DNA of 64,000 nucleotides from Micropruina glycogenica (lineage in GTDB: Bacteria; Actinomycetota; Actinomycetes; Propionibacteriales; Propionibacteriaceae), in the NCBI RefSeq assembly GCF_900289045.1, contig NZ_LT985188.1, forward strand, positions 2,232,001-2,296,000, given 5' to 3'. The translations under genes and the position numbers were made by a program. Under the pieces are notes generated by a model. That model saw only the letters and a program-made list of their open reading frames with translations. It made no database searches and had not been told where the DNA came from. Every line of letters begins with the position of its first letter. The first letter of the stretch is position 1. This document shows positions 35,171 through 44,047 of the stretch, piece after piece.

Positions 35171-37022
35171 CGCCGTCCGATTCGGGGCGCAGCCACTCGT
35201 CCGGCTCTTCGTAGCGGCTGATGTTGAAGACCCGCTTCTGCACCGCCGCGATCTCGCGCACGGCCCGCAGAATCACGCTCTGGTCGATCGCTGACACCTG
35301 CCCGAGGTCGACGATGTCGGTGGCCGGCCGGCCCTGCTGCACCTGCCGCAGCTGATGCCGCAGCCGAATCGACTGCAGCACCCCGTACACCTCGACCAGG
35401 GTGCGCGCCTGCCGCTCGGGCAGCATCGTCGATCCGGAGGCGGCCCGCAGCCGTTCGGCGGTCGGCAGCGCCGGGCTGCCGATGGCCAGGGCGGCGAAGC
35501 GGGCCAGGTTCACGATCGGCAGCAGGGCGTGCTGCTTGATGTCGAACGGGTGCCGGTGCAGAAACAGCGTCTCGAGCCGGCGCACCTTGGCCCGCTTGGC
35601 CAGCGACTCGCTGAGCAGCAGCCGCATGGTGCCGGTGCTGCGCCGCAGCCCGGCGAACAGGTCGGTCACCTTGACCAGCTCGGTGCGGCCGTGAATCGAG
35701 CGGGCGTCCAGCAGCAGCGACGCCATGGTGGCGCCCTGGGCTGCGACCGGGTCGGCCAGCCAGGTCTCGGCGCTCTGCCGCCAGTCGGACGCGGTGCGGG
35801 CGAAGTTCTGGTGCGCCGCCGTGGCGCCGTGGCTGTCGGCGCCGAGACCGGCCCCGCTGAGCGCGGTGGTGACCTCGGCGAACACCTGCCGGTACCGGTC
35901 GATCTCGCCCTGCGAGGTGCCGTCGGGGAAGACCGCGGCCGAGTCGACGTCCGAACTGAGCGTGGTCTCGCGCCGGCCGTTGCTGCCCAGCGCCAGCCAG
36001 GTGAAGCCGTCGGGATCGAGGCCGGGGTGGGCCTCGAACACCAGGTCGAGCACCCGTCGGGCCACCGAGTCGACCAGCGTCGAGTACACGCTCAGCACGC
36101 CTGCCGACGACAGCCCACCGTCGAGCAGGTCGCCGAGCAGGCCGGGCAGCCGGGCGGCCAGTTGCTGCACCTCGTCGACCGAGCCGGCCCGCAGCAGGCG
36201 CTCGTTGAGCGCCACCCCCGGCGCCGCGGCCGACGCGATCAGGTCGCCGCGGTCGACGCAGCCGAGCAGGTCGCCCGCCTCATCGAGCACCAGCACCCTG
36301 GCCGCGCGGCTGTCGAGCAGCAGGGCCAAGGCCTCGGCGGCAGAGGCTCCGCTGGTGACCCGCGGCAGGTCGGTGACCAACACCTGTTCGATCGGCACCG
36401 ACCCCGGCAGCCCGGCGGCCAGCACCTGTTCGCGCAGGCTGCGATCGGTGATCACGCCCAGCGTGCCGTCCTCGCGCCGGATCGCCGCCAGGCCCTCGCC
36501 GCCCTGCTCGGTGAGCGCAGCCGCGACCTGTTGCACGCTCAGACCCGCGGGCAGCACCAACGGCCGCGTGGTCAGCAGGTCGTCCACCCGAAGATGCGGC
36601 GGCGTGAGCACCAGCGCGTGCCGTCCCGATCGGTCGGGTGCCTCGCCGGCCCCGTCGGCCATCGCCCGCTCGACGTCGGCCGCGGGCACCAGCAGCACGG
36701 TGGACGCTTCCGCGGCCACCACCCGGGGCCCGATCGCCCGGCCGGTCAGCGAGGCGTCCAGGCCGAACACGGCTCCGGCGCCCAACCGCAGGTCGGGCTC
36801 GTCGGGTGCGCTCTGAGCCTCGGCCCGCTCGCCCTCGACCCACAGCTCGACCGCGCCGGCGAGCAGCACGCCGACCTGTGCGGGGGTGGTGCGAAAGGCG
36901 TCCAGAATCAGCTCGCCGGCCTCGAACCGGCGCTCCTGCGAGGCCGCGATCAGGGTGGTGCGCACCCGCTTGGGCAGCAGGTCGAAGGGTGGCGCGACCG
37001 CTAGGACGGCTGCTGCGTTCAT
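35160..37022 (-). CDS. cNMP-binding / CBS / DUF294 nucleotidyltransferase-like signalling protein
   Basis: 620 residues. In order: a cyclic-nucleotide-binding-like domain (about 10-140; GELILDAFRTTPAQVGVLLAGAVELWVEG), two CBS repeats (about 160-285; TDRSLREQVLAAGLPG and DEAGDLLGCVDRGDLIA), a DUF294 nucleotidyltransferase domain with LGSNGRRETTLSSDVDSAAVF (G-S-x9-DxD type, about 345-370), and a DUF294 C-terminal helical domain. The GlnD-like NT core suggests nucleotidylation of a partner in response to adenine nucleotides. The target is unknown. It overlaps the phosphoesterase gene. Confidence 0.88.
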   Translation of the reverse strand: MNAAAVLAVAPPFDLLPKRVRTTLIAASQERRFEAGELILDAFRTTPAQVGVLLAGAVELWVEGERAEAQSAPDEPDLRLGAGAVFGLDASLTGRAIGPRVVAAEASTVLLVPAADVERAMADGAGEAPDRSGRHALVLTPPHLRVDDLLTTRPLVLPAGLSVQQVAAALTEQGGEGLAAIRREDGTLGVITDRSLREQVLAAGLPGSVPIEQVLVTDLPRVTSGASAAEALALLLDSRAARVLVLDEAGDLLGCVDRGDLIASAAAPGVALNERLLRAGSVDEVQQLAARLPGLLGDLLDGGLSSAGVLSVYSTLVDSVARRVLDLVFEAHPGLDPDGFTWLALGSNGRRETTLSSDVDSAAVFPDGTSQGEIDRYRQVFAEVTTALSGAGLGADSHGATAAHQNFARTASDWRQSAETWLADPVAAQGATMASLLLDARSIHGRTELVKVTDLFAGLRRSTGTMRLLLSESLAKRAKVRRLETLFLHRHPFDIKQHALLPIVNLARFAALAIGSPALPTAERLRAASGSTMLPERQARTLVEVYGVLQSIRLRHQLRQVQQGRPATDIVDLGQVSAIDQSVILRAVREIAAVQKRVFNISRYEEPDEWLRPESDGGGA

Positions 37023-37053
37023 GCGCTCAGTGTGGGGTGCACGAGCCCGGCTT

Positions 37054-37929
37054 TCACGAGCCCGGGGTGGGCGGGTTCGGAATCTTGTAACCGGACGGGC
37101 CCACGTTGGCCTGCAGCGAGGCCAGCCACGAGCCGTCCTTGATGTAGGCGGTGAGGGCCTGGTTGATCTGGTTCACCAGTTCGGTCGAGCCCTTCTTCAC
37201 CGCGATGCCGTACGGCTCGTCCGAGAACCCCTTGCCGACCACCTTGAGCACGCCCTTGTACTGCGGCTGCGCGGCGAAGCCGGCCAGAATGACGTCGTCG
37301 GTGGTCACCGCGTCGACGTCCCCGTCGGCCAGCATCTTCACGCATTCGCTGAAGGTGTTGGGCTGCACCAGCGCCACCTCGCCGTGGTAGCGAGCCACGA
37401 TGTTGGTCGCCGAGGTGGTGTTGGCGGCCGCACACAGGGTGCGTCCGCTCAGCCGGTCGACGCTGGTGAGTTCTTCGTCGTTGCGCCGCACCAGCAGGTC
37501 CTGGTGCGCGATGAAGTACGGGCCGGCGAAGTCGACCCGCGCGTTGCGGGCGTCGTTGATGGTGTAGCTCGACACCACCATGTCGACCTTGCCCTGTTCG
37601 ATCAGGTTCTCGCGATCGACCGGGTCGGCCTTCACCCAGGTGATGGACGTCGGTTGCACGCCGAGCGCCTTGGCCACGTAGGTGGCGGTGTCGACGTCGA
37701 AGCCCTTCGGGTCGGTTCCGGTGGTGACCCCGTTCGACTCGGTGCCGGCCGTGGCCACGCCGATGCCTGGCTGGTCGAAGCTGATGCCGATGCGCAGGCT
37801 GCTGAACGTGGTCGCGCCGGCCACCGGGGTGGGGTCTTTGACGCTGCCGCTCGAGGTGCAGCCGGTGAGCAGCACGGTCAATGCCGCGCCTGCGGCCGCG
37901 AACCGGCCGAGGTAGCTGGAGGTTTTCAT
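37054..37929 (-). CDS. Solute-binding lipoprotein of the amino-acid (SBP family 3) type
   Basis: 291 residues. A lipoprotein signal is clear (AAGAALTVLLTGCTSSG, lipidated Cys near residue 23). The body is family-3 binding protein: LRIGISFDQPGIG, FDVDTATYVAKALGV, RENLIEQGKVDMVVSSYTIN, RVDFAGPYFIAHQDLLVR, GEPYGIAVKKGS-like near the end. These normally feed ABC importers for glutamate or other polar amino acids, but no ABC permease or ATPase is adjacent; the partner in the operon is an APC permease 20 bases upstream. Confidence 0.92.
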   Translation of the reverse strand: MKTSSYLGRFAAAGAALTVLLTGCTSSGSVKDPTPVAGATTFSSLRIGISFDQPGIGVATAGTESNGVTTGTDPKGFDVDTATYVAKALGVQPTSITWVKADPVDRENLIEQGKVDMVVSSYTINDARNARVDFAGPYFIAHQDLLVRRNDEELTSVDRLSGRTLCAAANTTSATNIVARYHGEVALVQPNTFSECVKMLADGDVDAVTTDDVILAGFAAQPQYKGVLKVVGKGFSDEPYGIAVKKGSTELVNQINQALTAYIKDGSWLASLQANVGPSGYKIPNPPTPGS

Positions 37930-37949
37930 GTCTGGCTCCTTCCGGACGC

Positions 37950-39485
37950 TCAGTGACTGGGGGTGTCGTCGATGGGATCGGCCACGGTGGCGGTGCCGTA
38001 GCGGGGGCCCGTGTCGGTCCAGACCGACTCGATGCGGCCGTCCGTGTTGGCGATCACTCTCGGTTTCACCAGGAACCAGCCGAGCGCCAGCAGGCCGGCC
38101 AGCGCCGGAATGCCGAACACCACCACCAGGAAGTTGATCTTGTGGAAGAAGTCCGGTGAGCTCTGCCAGCCCGAGATGGCGATGCCGACCAGCACGAACA
38201 CCAGGAAGCCGAGGCCGATGTACGACGTCCACGGGTAGCCGGGCGCCGGGAACGGTGTGGGTGGAATGACGCCCTTGTTGATCAGGCTGCGCAGCCGCAA
38301 CTGACAGGCGAAGATCGTGCCCCAGGTGAACACGATCATCACCGCGGTGGCTTCGAGGGCCAGCTCGAAGGCGTCGGGTACGAACGCGTTGAGCACCGCA
38401 CCCAGGGCCATCACGCAGGCGGTCATCACGATGCCCGCCCACGGCACGCCCGACTCGCTCATCTTGAGGGTGAACTTGGGCGCCTGCTGCGACATGCCCA
38501 GGCTGCGCAGCACCCGTCCGGTCGAGAACATGCCGGCGTTCAGGCTCGACATGGCGGCGACGATCAGAATCGCCTGAATCGCCGCGCTCATCCAGTTCAT
38601 GCCGAGTTGCTCGAACACGGTGACGAACGGGCTGATGCCGGGCTTGTAGTCAGAGGTCGGCAGCATCGACACCAGCAGCAGCAGCGAGCCGACGTAGAAC
38701 ACCGCGATGCGCAGAATGACGGCGTTGACGGCCTTGGGCACCTCGCGGGCCGCGTTCTGCATCTCGCCGGCCGCGACGCCCACCATCTCGATGGCGGCGT
38801 AGGCGAACACGACGCCCGACATCACCAGCAGCGGGCCGTACCAGACGTAGGGCGCCTCGGTGGGCCAGAAGCCGCCGGGGTTGCTCCAGAGGTTGTGGAA
38901 GCCGGCCTTGTGGCCGCCGATCTCGAGACCGCCGATGACCACCACGAGGCCCACCACGAGAAAGACACCGATGGCGCCCACCTTGAGAATGGCGGCCCAG
39001 AACTCGAACTCGCCGAACGCCTTGGCCGACATCAGGTTGACCAGCAGCACCACGACCAGGCCGACCAGCACGGTGATCCAGGTGTCGAGGTTCGGGAACC
39101 AGTACTGCATGTAGAGACCGACTGCCGAAAGGTCGGCGATGCCGGTCAGCGCCCAGTTGCCCCAGTAGACCCAGCCGGTGACGAAGGCCCACCGTTCACC
39201 GAAGAACTCGCGCATGTACGAAACGAAGGCACCCGACGTGGGCCGGTGCAGCACCAGCTCGCCCAGGGAGCGCATCAAGAAATAGGCGATCAGGCCGACG
39301 AACGCGTAGCTGAGCACCAGGGCAGGACCGGTGTTGTGCAGCCGCGAGGCCGAGCCCAGAAAGAGGCCGGTGCCGATGGCGCCACCGATGGCGATCATCT
39401 GCACGTGCCGGCGGCCCAGGGTTTGTTTGTAGCCGACCTGCTCGGCGTCCAACGAAGATGTGTGGGGGGATTTGGTATCTGTCAT
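37950..39485 (-). CDS. Amino-acid permease, APC superfamily (AnsP/GabP-like)
   Basis: 511 residues, 12 hydrophobic helices. The N-terminal signature GYKQTLGRRHVQMIAIGGAIGTGLFLGSASRL is that of the AAT family (asparagine, GABA and aromatic permeases); ELVLHRPTSGAFVSYMREFFGERWAFVTGW follows. It resembles the asparagine permease AnsP most, which would fit the asparaginase encoded at 47462, but substrate cannot be decided by eye. First gene of a two-gene unit with the binding lipoprotein. Confidence 0.9.
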   Translation of the reverse strand: MTDTKSPHTSSLDAEQVGYKQTLGRRHVQMIAIGGAIGTGLFLGSASRLHNTGPALVLSYAFVGLIAYFLMRSLGELVLHRPTSGAFVSYMREFFGERWAFVTGWVYWGNWALTGIADLSAVGLYMQYWFPNLDTWITVLVGLVVVLLVNLMSAKAFGEFEFWAAILKVGAIGVFLVVGLVVVIGGLEIGGHKAGFHNLWSNPGGFWPTEAPYVWYGPLLVMSGVVFAYAAIEMVGVAAGEMQNAAREVPKAVNAVILRIAVFYVGSLLLLVSMLPTSDYKPGISPFVTVFEQLGMNWMSAAIQAILIVAAMSSLNAGMFSTGRVLRSLGMSQQAPKFTLKMSESGVPWAGIVMTACVMALGAVLNAFVPDAFELALEATAVMIVFTWGTIFACQLRLRSLINKGVIPPTPFPAPGYPWTSYIGLGFLVFVLVGIAISGWQSSPDFFHKINFLVVVFGIPALAGLLALGWFLVKPRVIANTDGRIESVWTDTGPRYGTATVADPIDDTPSH

Positions 39486-39772
39486 TGTCTACCGCTCCTT
39501 GTCTCGGCAGCCTCGCGGCCGGCGGGGGGACGGGTGGTGCGGGGTGAAAACACGGTGAAACGTCCGGCCTCGTGAGGTGGGCGGCAGCCTAGTCCTGCGG
39601 GACGCAGAAAATCGAGAAGATCTCACTGCCGAATTGCGGAATCTCACACACACAGCGCTTCTGTCGCAAAGATTTAACACGCCGACTTCCGCGGGGCGTC
39701 CGATCGGCAAGTCAGAGGGGTGGACACCCCGTGCTCCGACTCGGGTATCCACAAGCTCGACCGACGAAACCA

Positions 39773-39860
39773 CCGTCATCCCGGGCTTGACCCGGGATCT
39801 CACAACGCAACCCGAACGCTCACTCAGGTTGCGAGATCCCGGCGTTCGCCGGGATGACGG
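39773..39860. repeat. Mosaic of two REP palindromes in opposite orientation (BIME-like)
   Basis: CCGTCATCCCGGG...CCCGGGATCTC faces GAGATCCCGGCG...CGCCGGGATGACGG. The outer arms are perfect inverted repeats of each other and the spacer CAACG...GTTGC is also partly symmetric, so the whole 88 bases can fold as one cruciform or as two hairpins. Confidence 0.85.
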
Positions 39861-39996
39861 TGTGCGGCAACGCGAGATCAAAGCGGAGCGGGGGGCCCCT
39901 GTAAGGGGCGGGTCGAGTGTTTGCGCGTTGCGAGGCGCTCGCCGAGCAGTCTCGGAAGGGCGGGGCAGGGGCGCGTCCGCTCCGCGGCAACAGACG

Positions 39997-40048
39997 GGCC
40001 TCGACAAGCTCGACCGACGGAACGGGTCTCGACAAGCTCGACCAGCGG
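39997..40048. repeat. Two tandem TCGACAAGCTCGACC repeats
   Basis: Units at 39997-40020 (GGCCTCGACAAGCTCGACCG) and 40024-40048 (GGGTCTCGACAAGCTCGACC), spaced 27 bases, just beyond the glmM stop. Confidence 0.8.
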
Positions 40049-40066
40049 TGGGGTTCGACCGGCGGC

Positions 40067-41419
40067 CTACAGCGCCAGTCGCTCCTTCACCACGCCCACT
40101 AGGCGCTCGGCGATCTCTTGGGCCTGCTCATGGGTTCCGGCCTCGACCATCACCCGCACCAGAGGTTCGGTGCCGGACGGCCGCAGCAGCACCCGTCCGG
40201 TGTCGCCCAGCTCGCGGGACGCCGCGGTGACCGCCTGCTGCAACACCGGGTCGAGCCCCGCGCGCACCTTGTTCACGTCGGGCACGTTGATCATCACCTG
40301 CGGCAACCTGGTCATCACGCCGGCCAGTTCGGCCAGCGGCTTGCCGGTGCGCGCCATGCGGGCGGCCAGGTGCAGGGCGGTCAGCACGCCGTCGCCGGTG
40401 GTGGCGAACTCGCTCATGATCACGTGGCCCGACTGCTCACCACCGAGGGTGAAGCCGTTGGCGTTCATGGACTCGAGCACGTACCGGTCGCCGACCTTGG
40501 CCTGATCGACCCTGATGCCGCGTTCGCGCATGGCGATCACGAAGCCGAGGTTGCTCATCACGGTGGCCACCACCGTGTCGCTGTGCAATGCGTGGTCTTC
40601 TTTCATGGCGATCGCCAGAATGGCCAGAATCTGGTCGCCGTCGACGATCTGGCCGACGGCGTCCACCGCGAGGCAGCGGTCGGCGTCGCCGTCGAGGCCG
40701 ATGCCCAGGTCGGCACCGTGCTCGAGCACGGCGGCCTGCAACGACTCCAGATGGGTCGAGCCGCAGTTGTCGTTGATGTTGAGCCCGTCGGGGGCCGCGT
40801 GCAGGGGTACCACCTCGGCGCCCTGCGCATCGAACGCGGCCAGCGCAGTGAGCGAGGCGGCACCGTTGGCGGTGTCGATCACGACCTTGAGCGGGGCCAG
40901 CGACGCGTCGGCACCGAGGCTGCTGACCAGGTGTGCGACGTAGCCCTCGACGGCACCGGTGTCGTCGCGCACCCGCCCGACCTCGGCGCCGGTGGGACGC
41001 GTCCACGCCTCGCCGAGCCGCTCTTCGATGGCGTCTTCTACGGTGTCGTCGAGCTTCACCCCGCCGCGGGCGAAGAACTTGATGCCGTTGTCGGGCATCG
41101 GGTTGTGGCTGGCCGAGAGCATCACGCCCAGATCGGCGTCCAGAGCGCCGGTGAGATAAGCGACGCCGGGCGTCGGCACCACGCCCAGCCTGACCACGTC
41201 AACCCCTGCGGAGGCGAGCCCCGCGACCACTGCGGCTTCGAGAAACTCACCCGAGGCGCGGGTGTCGCGCCCGACCACCGCGAACGGCCGACGGCCCTCG
41301 AACACGCCCGCCTCGCCCAACACGTGGGCGGCGGCGACAGCGAGGTCGAGGGCCAGTTCGGCGGTCAGGTCGGCGTTGGCTCTGCCCCGGACACCGTCGG
41401 TGCCGAACAGTCGAGCCAT
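40067..41419 (-). CDS. glmM: Phosphoglucosamine mutase
   Basis: 450 residues, normal length. It converts glucosamine-6-phosphate to glucosamine-1-phosphate. N-terminal [13 protein letters not shown], the phosphoserine loop [19 protein letters not shown], the metal loop [15 protein letters not shown], sugar-binding GGEQSGH and the phosphate loop [14 protein letters not shown] are all intact. It lies 7 bases after rpsI, an actinobacterial arrangement. Confidence 0.98.
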   Translation of the reverse strand: MARLFGTDGVRGRANADLTAELALDLAVAAAHVLGEAGVFEGRRPFAVVGRDTRASGEFLEAAVVAGLASAGVDVVRLGVVPTPGVAYLTGALDADLGVMLSASHNPMPDNGIKFFARGGVKLDDTVEDAIEERLGEAWTRPTGAEVGRVRDDTGAVEGYVAHLVSSLGADASLAPLKVVIDTANGAASLTALAAFDAQGAEVVPLHAAPDGLNINDNCGSTHLESLQAAVLEHGADLGIGLDGDADRCLAVDAVGQIVDGDQILAILAIAMKEDHALHSDTVVATVMSNLGFVIAMRERGIRVDQAKVGDRYVLESMNANGFTLGGEQSGHVIMSEFATTGDGVLTALHLAARMARTGKPLAELAGVMTRLPQVMINVPDVNKVRAGLDPVLQQAVTAASRELGDTGRVLLRPSGTEPLVRVMVEAGTHEQAQEIAERLVGVVKERLAL

Positions 41420-41426
41420 GGGCCGA

Positions 41427-41936
41427 TCAGCGCTTGCTGTACTGCGGAGCCTTGCGGGCCTTCTTCAGACCGGCCTTCTTGCGTTCCTTCACCCGCGCGT
41501 CGCGGGTGAGCAGACCGGCCTTCTTCAGGGCCGGACGGGACGCCTCGGCGTCGACGGCGTTGAGCGCACGGGCGATGCCCAGGCGCAGCGCACCGGCCTG
41601 ACCGGTGACACCGCCGCCGACGATCTTGGCGACCACGTCGTAGCTGCCGGCGACCGCGGCGGTCTCGAAGGGCTCGTTGACCGTCTGCTGGTGCAGCTTG
41701 TTCGGGAAGTACTCCTCGAGCGAGCGACCGTTGATGCGGAATTGGCCCGTGCCCGGGGTCAGCCGCACGCGGGCGATGGCCTCTTTGCGGCGACCGGTCG
41801 CGTCGGCGGCGCCGATCACGGCCGGGCGCTCACCCGGGGCTGCGGACGACGCCACGGCCTCGGCGCGGTAGGCAATCTCACGGTCACCCTCGGTGAAGGG
41901 GGCGAGTTCCTCGGTGGTCTCGACGGCTTCGGTCAC
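41427..41936 (-). CDS. rpsI: 30S ribosomal protein S9
   Basis: 169 residues from a GTG ([14 protein letters not shown]). The N-terminal ~40 residues are an acidic actinobacterial extension. The S9 core starts at [20 protein letters not shown] and ends with the invariant basic tail [11 protein letters not shown]. It lies 17 bases after rplM. Confidence 0.97.
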   Translation of the reverse strand: MTEAVETTEELAPFTEGDREIAYRAEAVASSAAPGERPAVIGAADATGRRKEAIARVRLTPGTGQFRINGRSLEEYFPNKLHQQTVNEPFETAAVAGSYDVVAKIVGGGVTGQAGALRLGIARALNAVDAEASRPALKKAGLLTRDARVKERKKAGLKKARKAPQYSKR

Positions 41937-41953
41937 TGTGCTTCCTTCGGCTC

Positions 41954-42397
41954 TCACTGAGCGATCTGGGTGATTTCGTACGGCTGCGGCTGCTGCGCGC
42001 TGTGCGGGTGCTCGGGGCCCGAGTAGACCTTGAGCTTCTTGATCAGCTGACGGCTGAGCTTGTTCTTGGGCAGCATGCCCCACACGGCGCGCTCGACGGC
42101 GTGCCGGGGGTCGGTGGCCAGCAGTTCGCCGTAGGGCACCGACTTGAGGCCGCCCGGACGTCCGGAGTGGCGGTGAGCCAGCTTGTCGGTGGCCTTGTTG
42201 CCGGTCAGGGCGATCTTGGACGCGTTGACCACGATCACGAAGTCGCCCGTGTCGAGGTGCGGTGCGAACTGTGCCTTGTGCTTGCCGCGCAGCAGCGTGG
42301 CAGCCGTGACGGCGAGGCGTCCGAGAACGACATCGGAGGCATCGATCACATGCCAGTTACGGGTGACCTCACCCGACTTGGGGCTGTACGTAGACAC
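41954..42397 (-). CDS. rplM: 50S ribosomal protein L13
   Basis: 147 residues, usual length. [51 protein letters not shown] and [22 protein letters not shown] are typical. It is the first gene of rplM-rpsI-glmM. Confidence 0.98.
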   Translation of the reverse strand: MSTYSPKSGEVTRNWHVIDASDVVLGRLAVTAATLLRGKHKAQFAPHLDTGDFVIVVNASKIALTGNKATDKLAHRHSGRPGGLKSVPYGELLATDPRHAVERAVWGMLPKNKLSRQLIKKLKVYSGPEHPHSAQQPQPYEITQIAQ

Positions 42398-42480
42398 GCT
42401 CGTGGACCACTTCCAGTTGATAACAGTTTGTCGGCGGTGCGGGATCTGCCAGCCGGCAGACCTCAGCGCAACAGCGATTT

Positions 42481-42510
42481 AGATTACCTGCCGACCTCGG
42501 GTCGGGTCAA
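42481..42510 (-). promoter_or_regulatory. Promoter of rplM-rpsI-glmM
   Basis: On the minus strand TTGACC (42510-42505) and TAATCT (42486-42481) are spaced by 18 bases, a good sigma-A-type promoter 83 bases before the rplM start. The insertion sequence ending at 42519 lies only 8 bases beyond the -35 box. Confidence 0.72.
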
Positions 42511-42518
42511 AACGACGA

Positions 42519-43887
42519 GTTGACTCGTGCTGAATGCCCGCGTGGGTGGGGTCGTTGACTCATCTGAGAATGCCCGCGTGGGTCAGGCTGCGGGGATGGG
42601 GCTGACGATGAGGCAACGGAAGGCTGTGCTGGCGAGCCAGGTCAAGGCGTGGCCGAAGGCGACCAAGGCTGAGAAGTCGACCATTTTGGATCATCTGGTC
42701 GCGGTCAACGGCTGGCATCGAGACCATGCCCGCAAGATGATCCGGGCAGCGGTCGCCGGTGTGGACGTGAACCGGCCACGCAGGCCCCGCGAGCCTGTGT
42801 TCCGCTACGGACCTGAGGTGATCGACGCCTTGGCGGTGTGCTGGGCGGTGCTGGACGGACCCAGCGGCAAGATCGTGCGCCCAGCGCTGCCGGTCCTGGT
42901 CGCGAGCCTGGTCGCCAAGGGCGAGCTGAACGCGACACCCGAAGTCATCGACGCACTGCTGGCCATGTCGGCGGCGACCATCGATCGCCGATTGCGGCCC
43001 TACCGGCTCGGGCTGGTCGGCAACCTCAAGGGCCGGTCCTTGACCCGCCCCGGATCGCTGTTGAAATCGTCGATCCCGCTGAAGACCTGGCACGAGTGGG
43101 ACGACACCCAGCCAGGGTTCATCGAGATCGATCTGGTCGGTCACGACGGCGGCGACAACAACGGCCACTTCCACTACAGCCTGGACGCTGTCGACGTGGC
43201 TACCGGTTGGACCGAAACCATCACCGTGAAGTCCAAGGGCGAAAGGATCGTGGCCACCGGGCTGGAGCAACTCGCCCTCCGGTTCCCGTTCGCGATCGTG
43301 GGCGTCCACTCTGACAACGGCTCCGAGTTCATTAACCACCACCTGATGAGCTGGTGCAACACCCGTGAGATCACGTTCACCCGCGGCCGCCCGAACCATT
43401 CCAACGACCAAGCCCACATCGAACAGAAGAACTGGACCAGAGTCCGCCGCAACGTCGGCTACTACCGCTACGACACCAGCCGGGAACTCGACCTGCTCAA
43501 CCAGCTATGGCCCCTGGCCGCTGAACTGTCCAACCTGTTCACCCCGCAACAGAAGCTGAAAACCAAGACCCGCACCGGAGCGAAAGTCACCAAGACCTAC
43601 GACACCGCCACCACCCCGGCCGGCCGGCTGCTCCGTGACCACCCCACCGTCCTCGACGACCAGGACCGGCGACACCTTGACAGTCGCATCACCCAGGCCA
43701 ACCCGGCCCAACTACGCCGAGACATCGACCTCATCCAACGCAACCTGCTCGAACTCGCCCGCCGCCGCGGCACCATCCTCAAAGCAGCCAAACGCAACCA
43801 CGTCTACCTATCCCGAACAAAAATGACGCGGGCAAAACGAAATGAGTCAACGACCCAACCCAAGCGGGCATCTTGACATGAGTCCAC
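42519..43887 (+). mobile_element. Integrase-type (DDE) insertion sequence, about 1.37 kb
   Basis: The left end GTTGACTCGTGCTGAATGCC and the reverse complement of the right end GTGGACTCATGTCAAGATGC align over about 45 bases, both then continuing CCGCxTGGGTxGGGTCGTTGACTCAT. No target duplication is obvious, so the exact outer limits may be off by a few bases. GAATGCCCGCGTGGGT is repeated inside the left end (42532 and 42568). Confidence 0.8.
42596..43876 (+). CDS. Transposase with integrase catalytic core
   Basis: 426 residues from ATG MGLTMRQRKAVLASQ; an upstream in-frame ATG in the terminal repeat is less likely. The N-terminal region is helical. The retroviral-type catalytic triad is visible: FIEIDLVGHDGG, GVHSDNGSEFINHHL and NHSNDQAHIEQKNWTRVRR. 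The C-terminus is strongly basic. The stop codon lies inside the right terminal repeat. I would not assign the IS family (IS481-, IS3- or unclassified type) by eye. Appears intact. Confidence 0.9.
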   Translation: MGLTMRQRKAVLASQVKAWPKATKAEKSTILDHLVAVNGWHRDHARKMIRAAVAGVDVNRPRRPREPVFRYGPEVIDALAVCWAVLDGPSGKIVRPALPVLVASLVAKGELNATPEVIDALLAMSAATIDRRLRPYRLGLVGNLKGRSLTRPGSLLKSSIPLKTWHEWDDTQPGFIEIDLVGHDGGDNNGHFHYSLDAVDVATGWTETITVKSKGERIVATGLEQLALRFPFAIVGVHSDNGSEFINHHLMSWCNTREITFTRGRPNHSNDQAHIEQKNWTRVRRNVGYYRYDTSRELDLLNQLWPLAAELSNLFTPQQKLKTKTRTGAKVTKTYDTATTPAGRLLRDHPTVLDDQDRRHLDSRITQANPAQLRRDIDLIQRNLLELARRRGTILKAAKRNHVYLSRTKMTRAKRNESTTQPKRAS

Positions 43888-43900
43888 AGGAACGAGCCGA

Positions 43901-43984
43901 GTGGCGCGAGATGGGGACGGTTCCGAACTCGCGCCAACCACGCAGGTGGCGCGAGATGGGAACCGTCCCCAACGTGCGCCACCC
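43901..43984. repeat. Two opposed copies of the GGCGCGAG ... CTCGCGCC repeat
   Basis: Copy A at 43903-43935 has the core GGGGACGGTTCC, copy B at 43946-43982 has the inverted core GGAACCGTCCCC. Each has its own GGCGCGAG / GCGCC arms. The same family is at 21963. Confidence 0.75.
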
Positions 43985-44047
43985 CCTGACAGCAGCACCA
44001 CAGCGACACCCCAGGGCCCGGACAGAGCCGGCACACACCGTGGGTGC

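Larger units (their letters stand above)
39486..40066. other. Intergenic repeat cluster between the permease and glmM
   Basis: No gene is supported in these 581 bases. They contain a TCGAC-type repeat at 39743-39766, a double REP structure at 39773-39860 and two more TCGACAAGCTCGA repeats at 39997-40048. The first ~110 bases beside the permease start are the likely promoter region. Confidence 0.7.
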
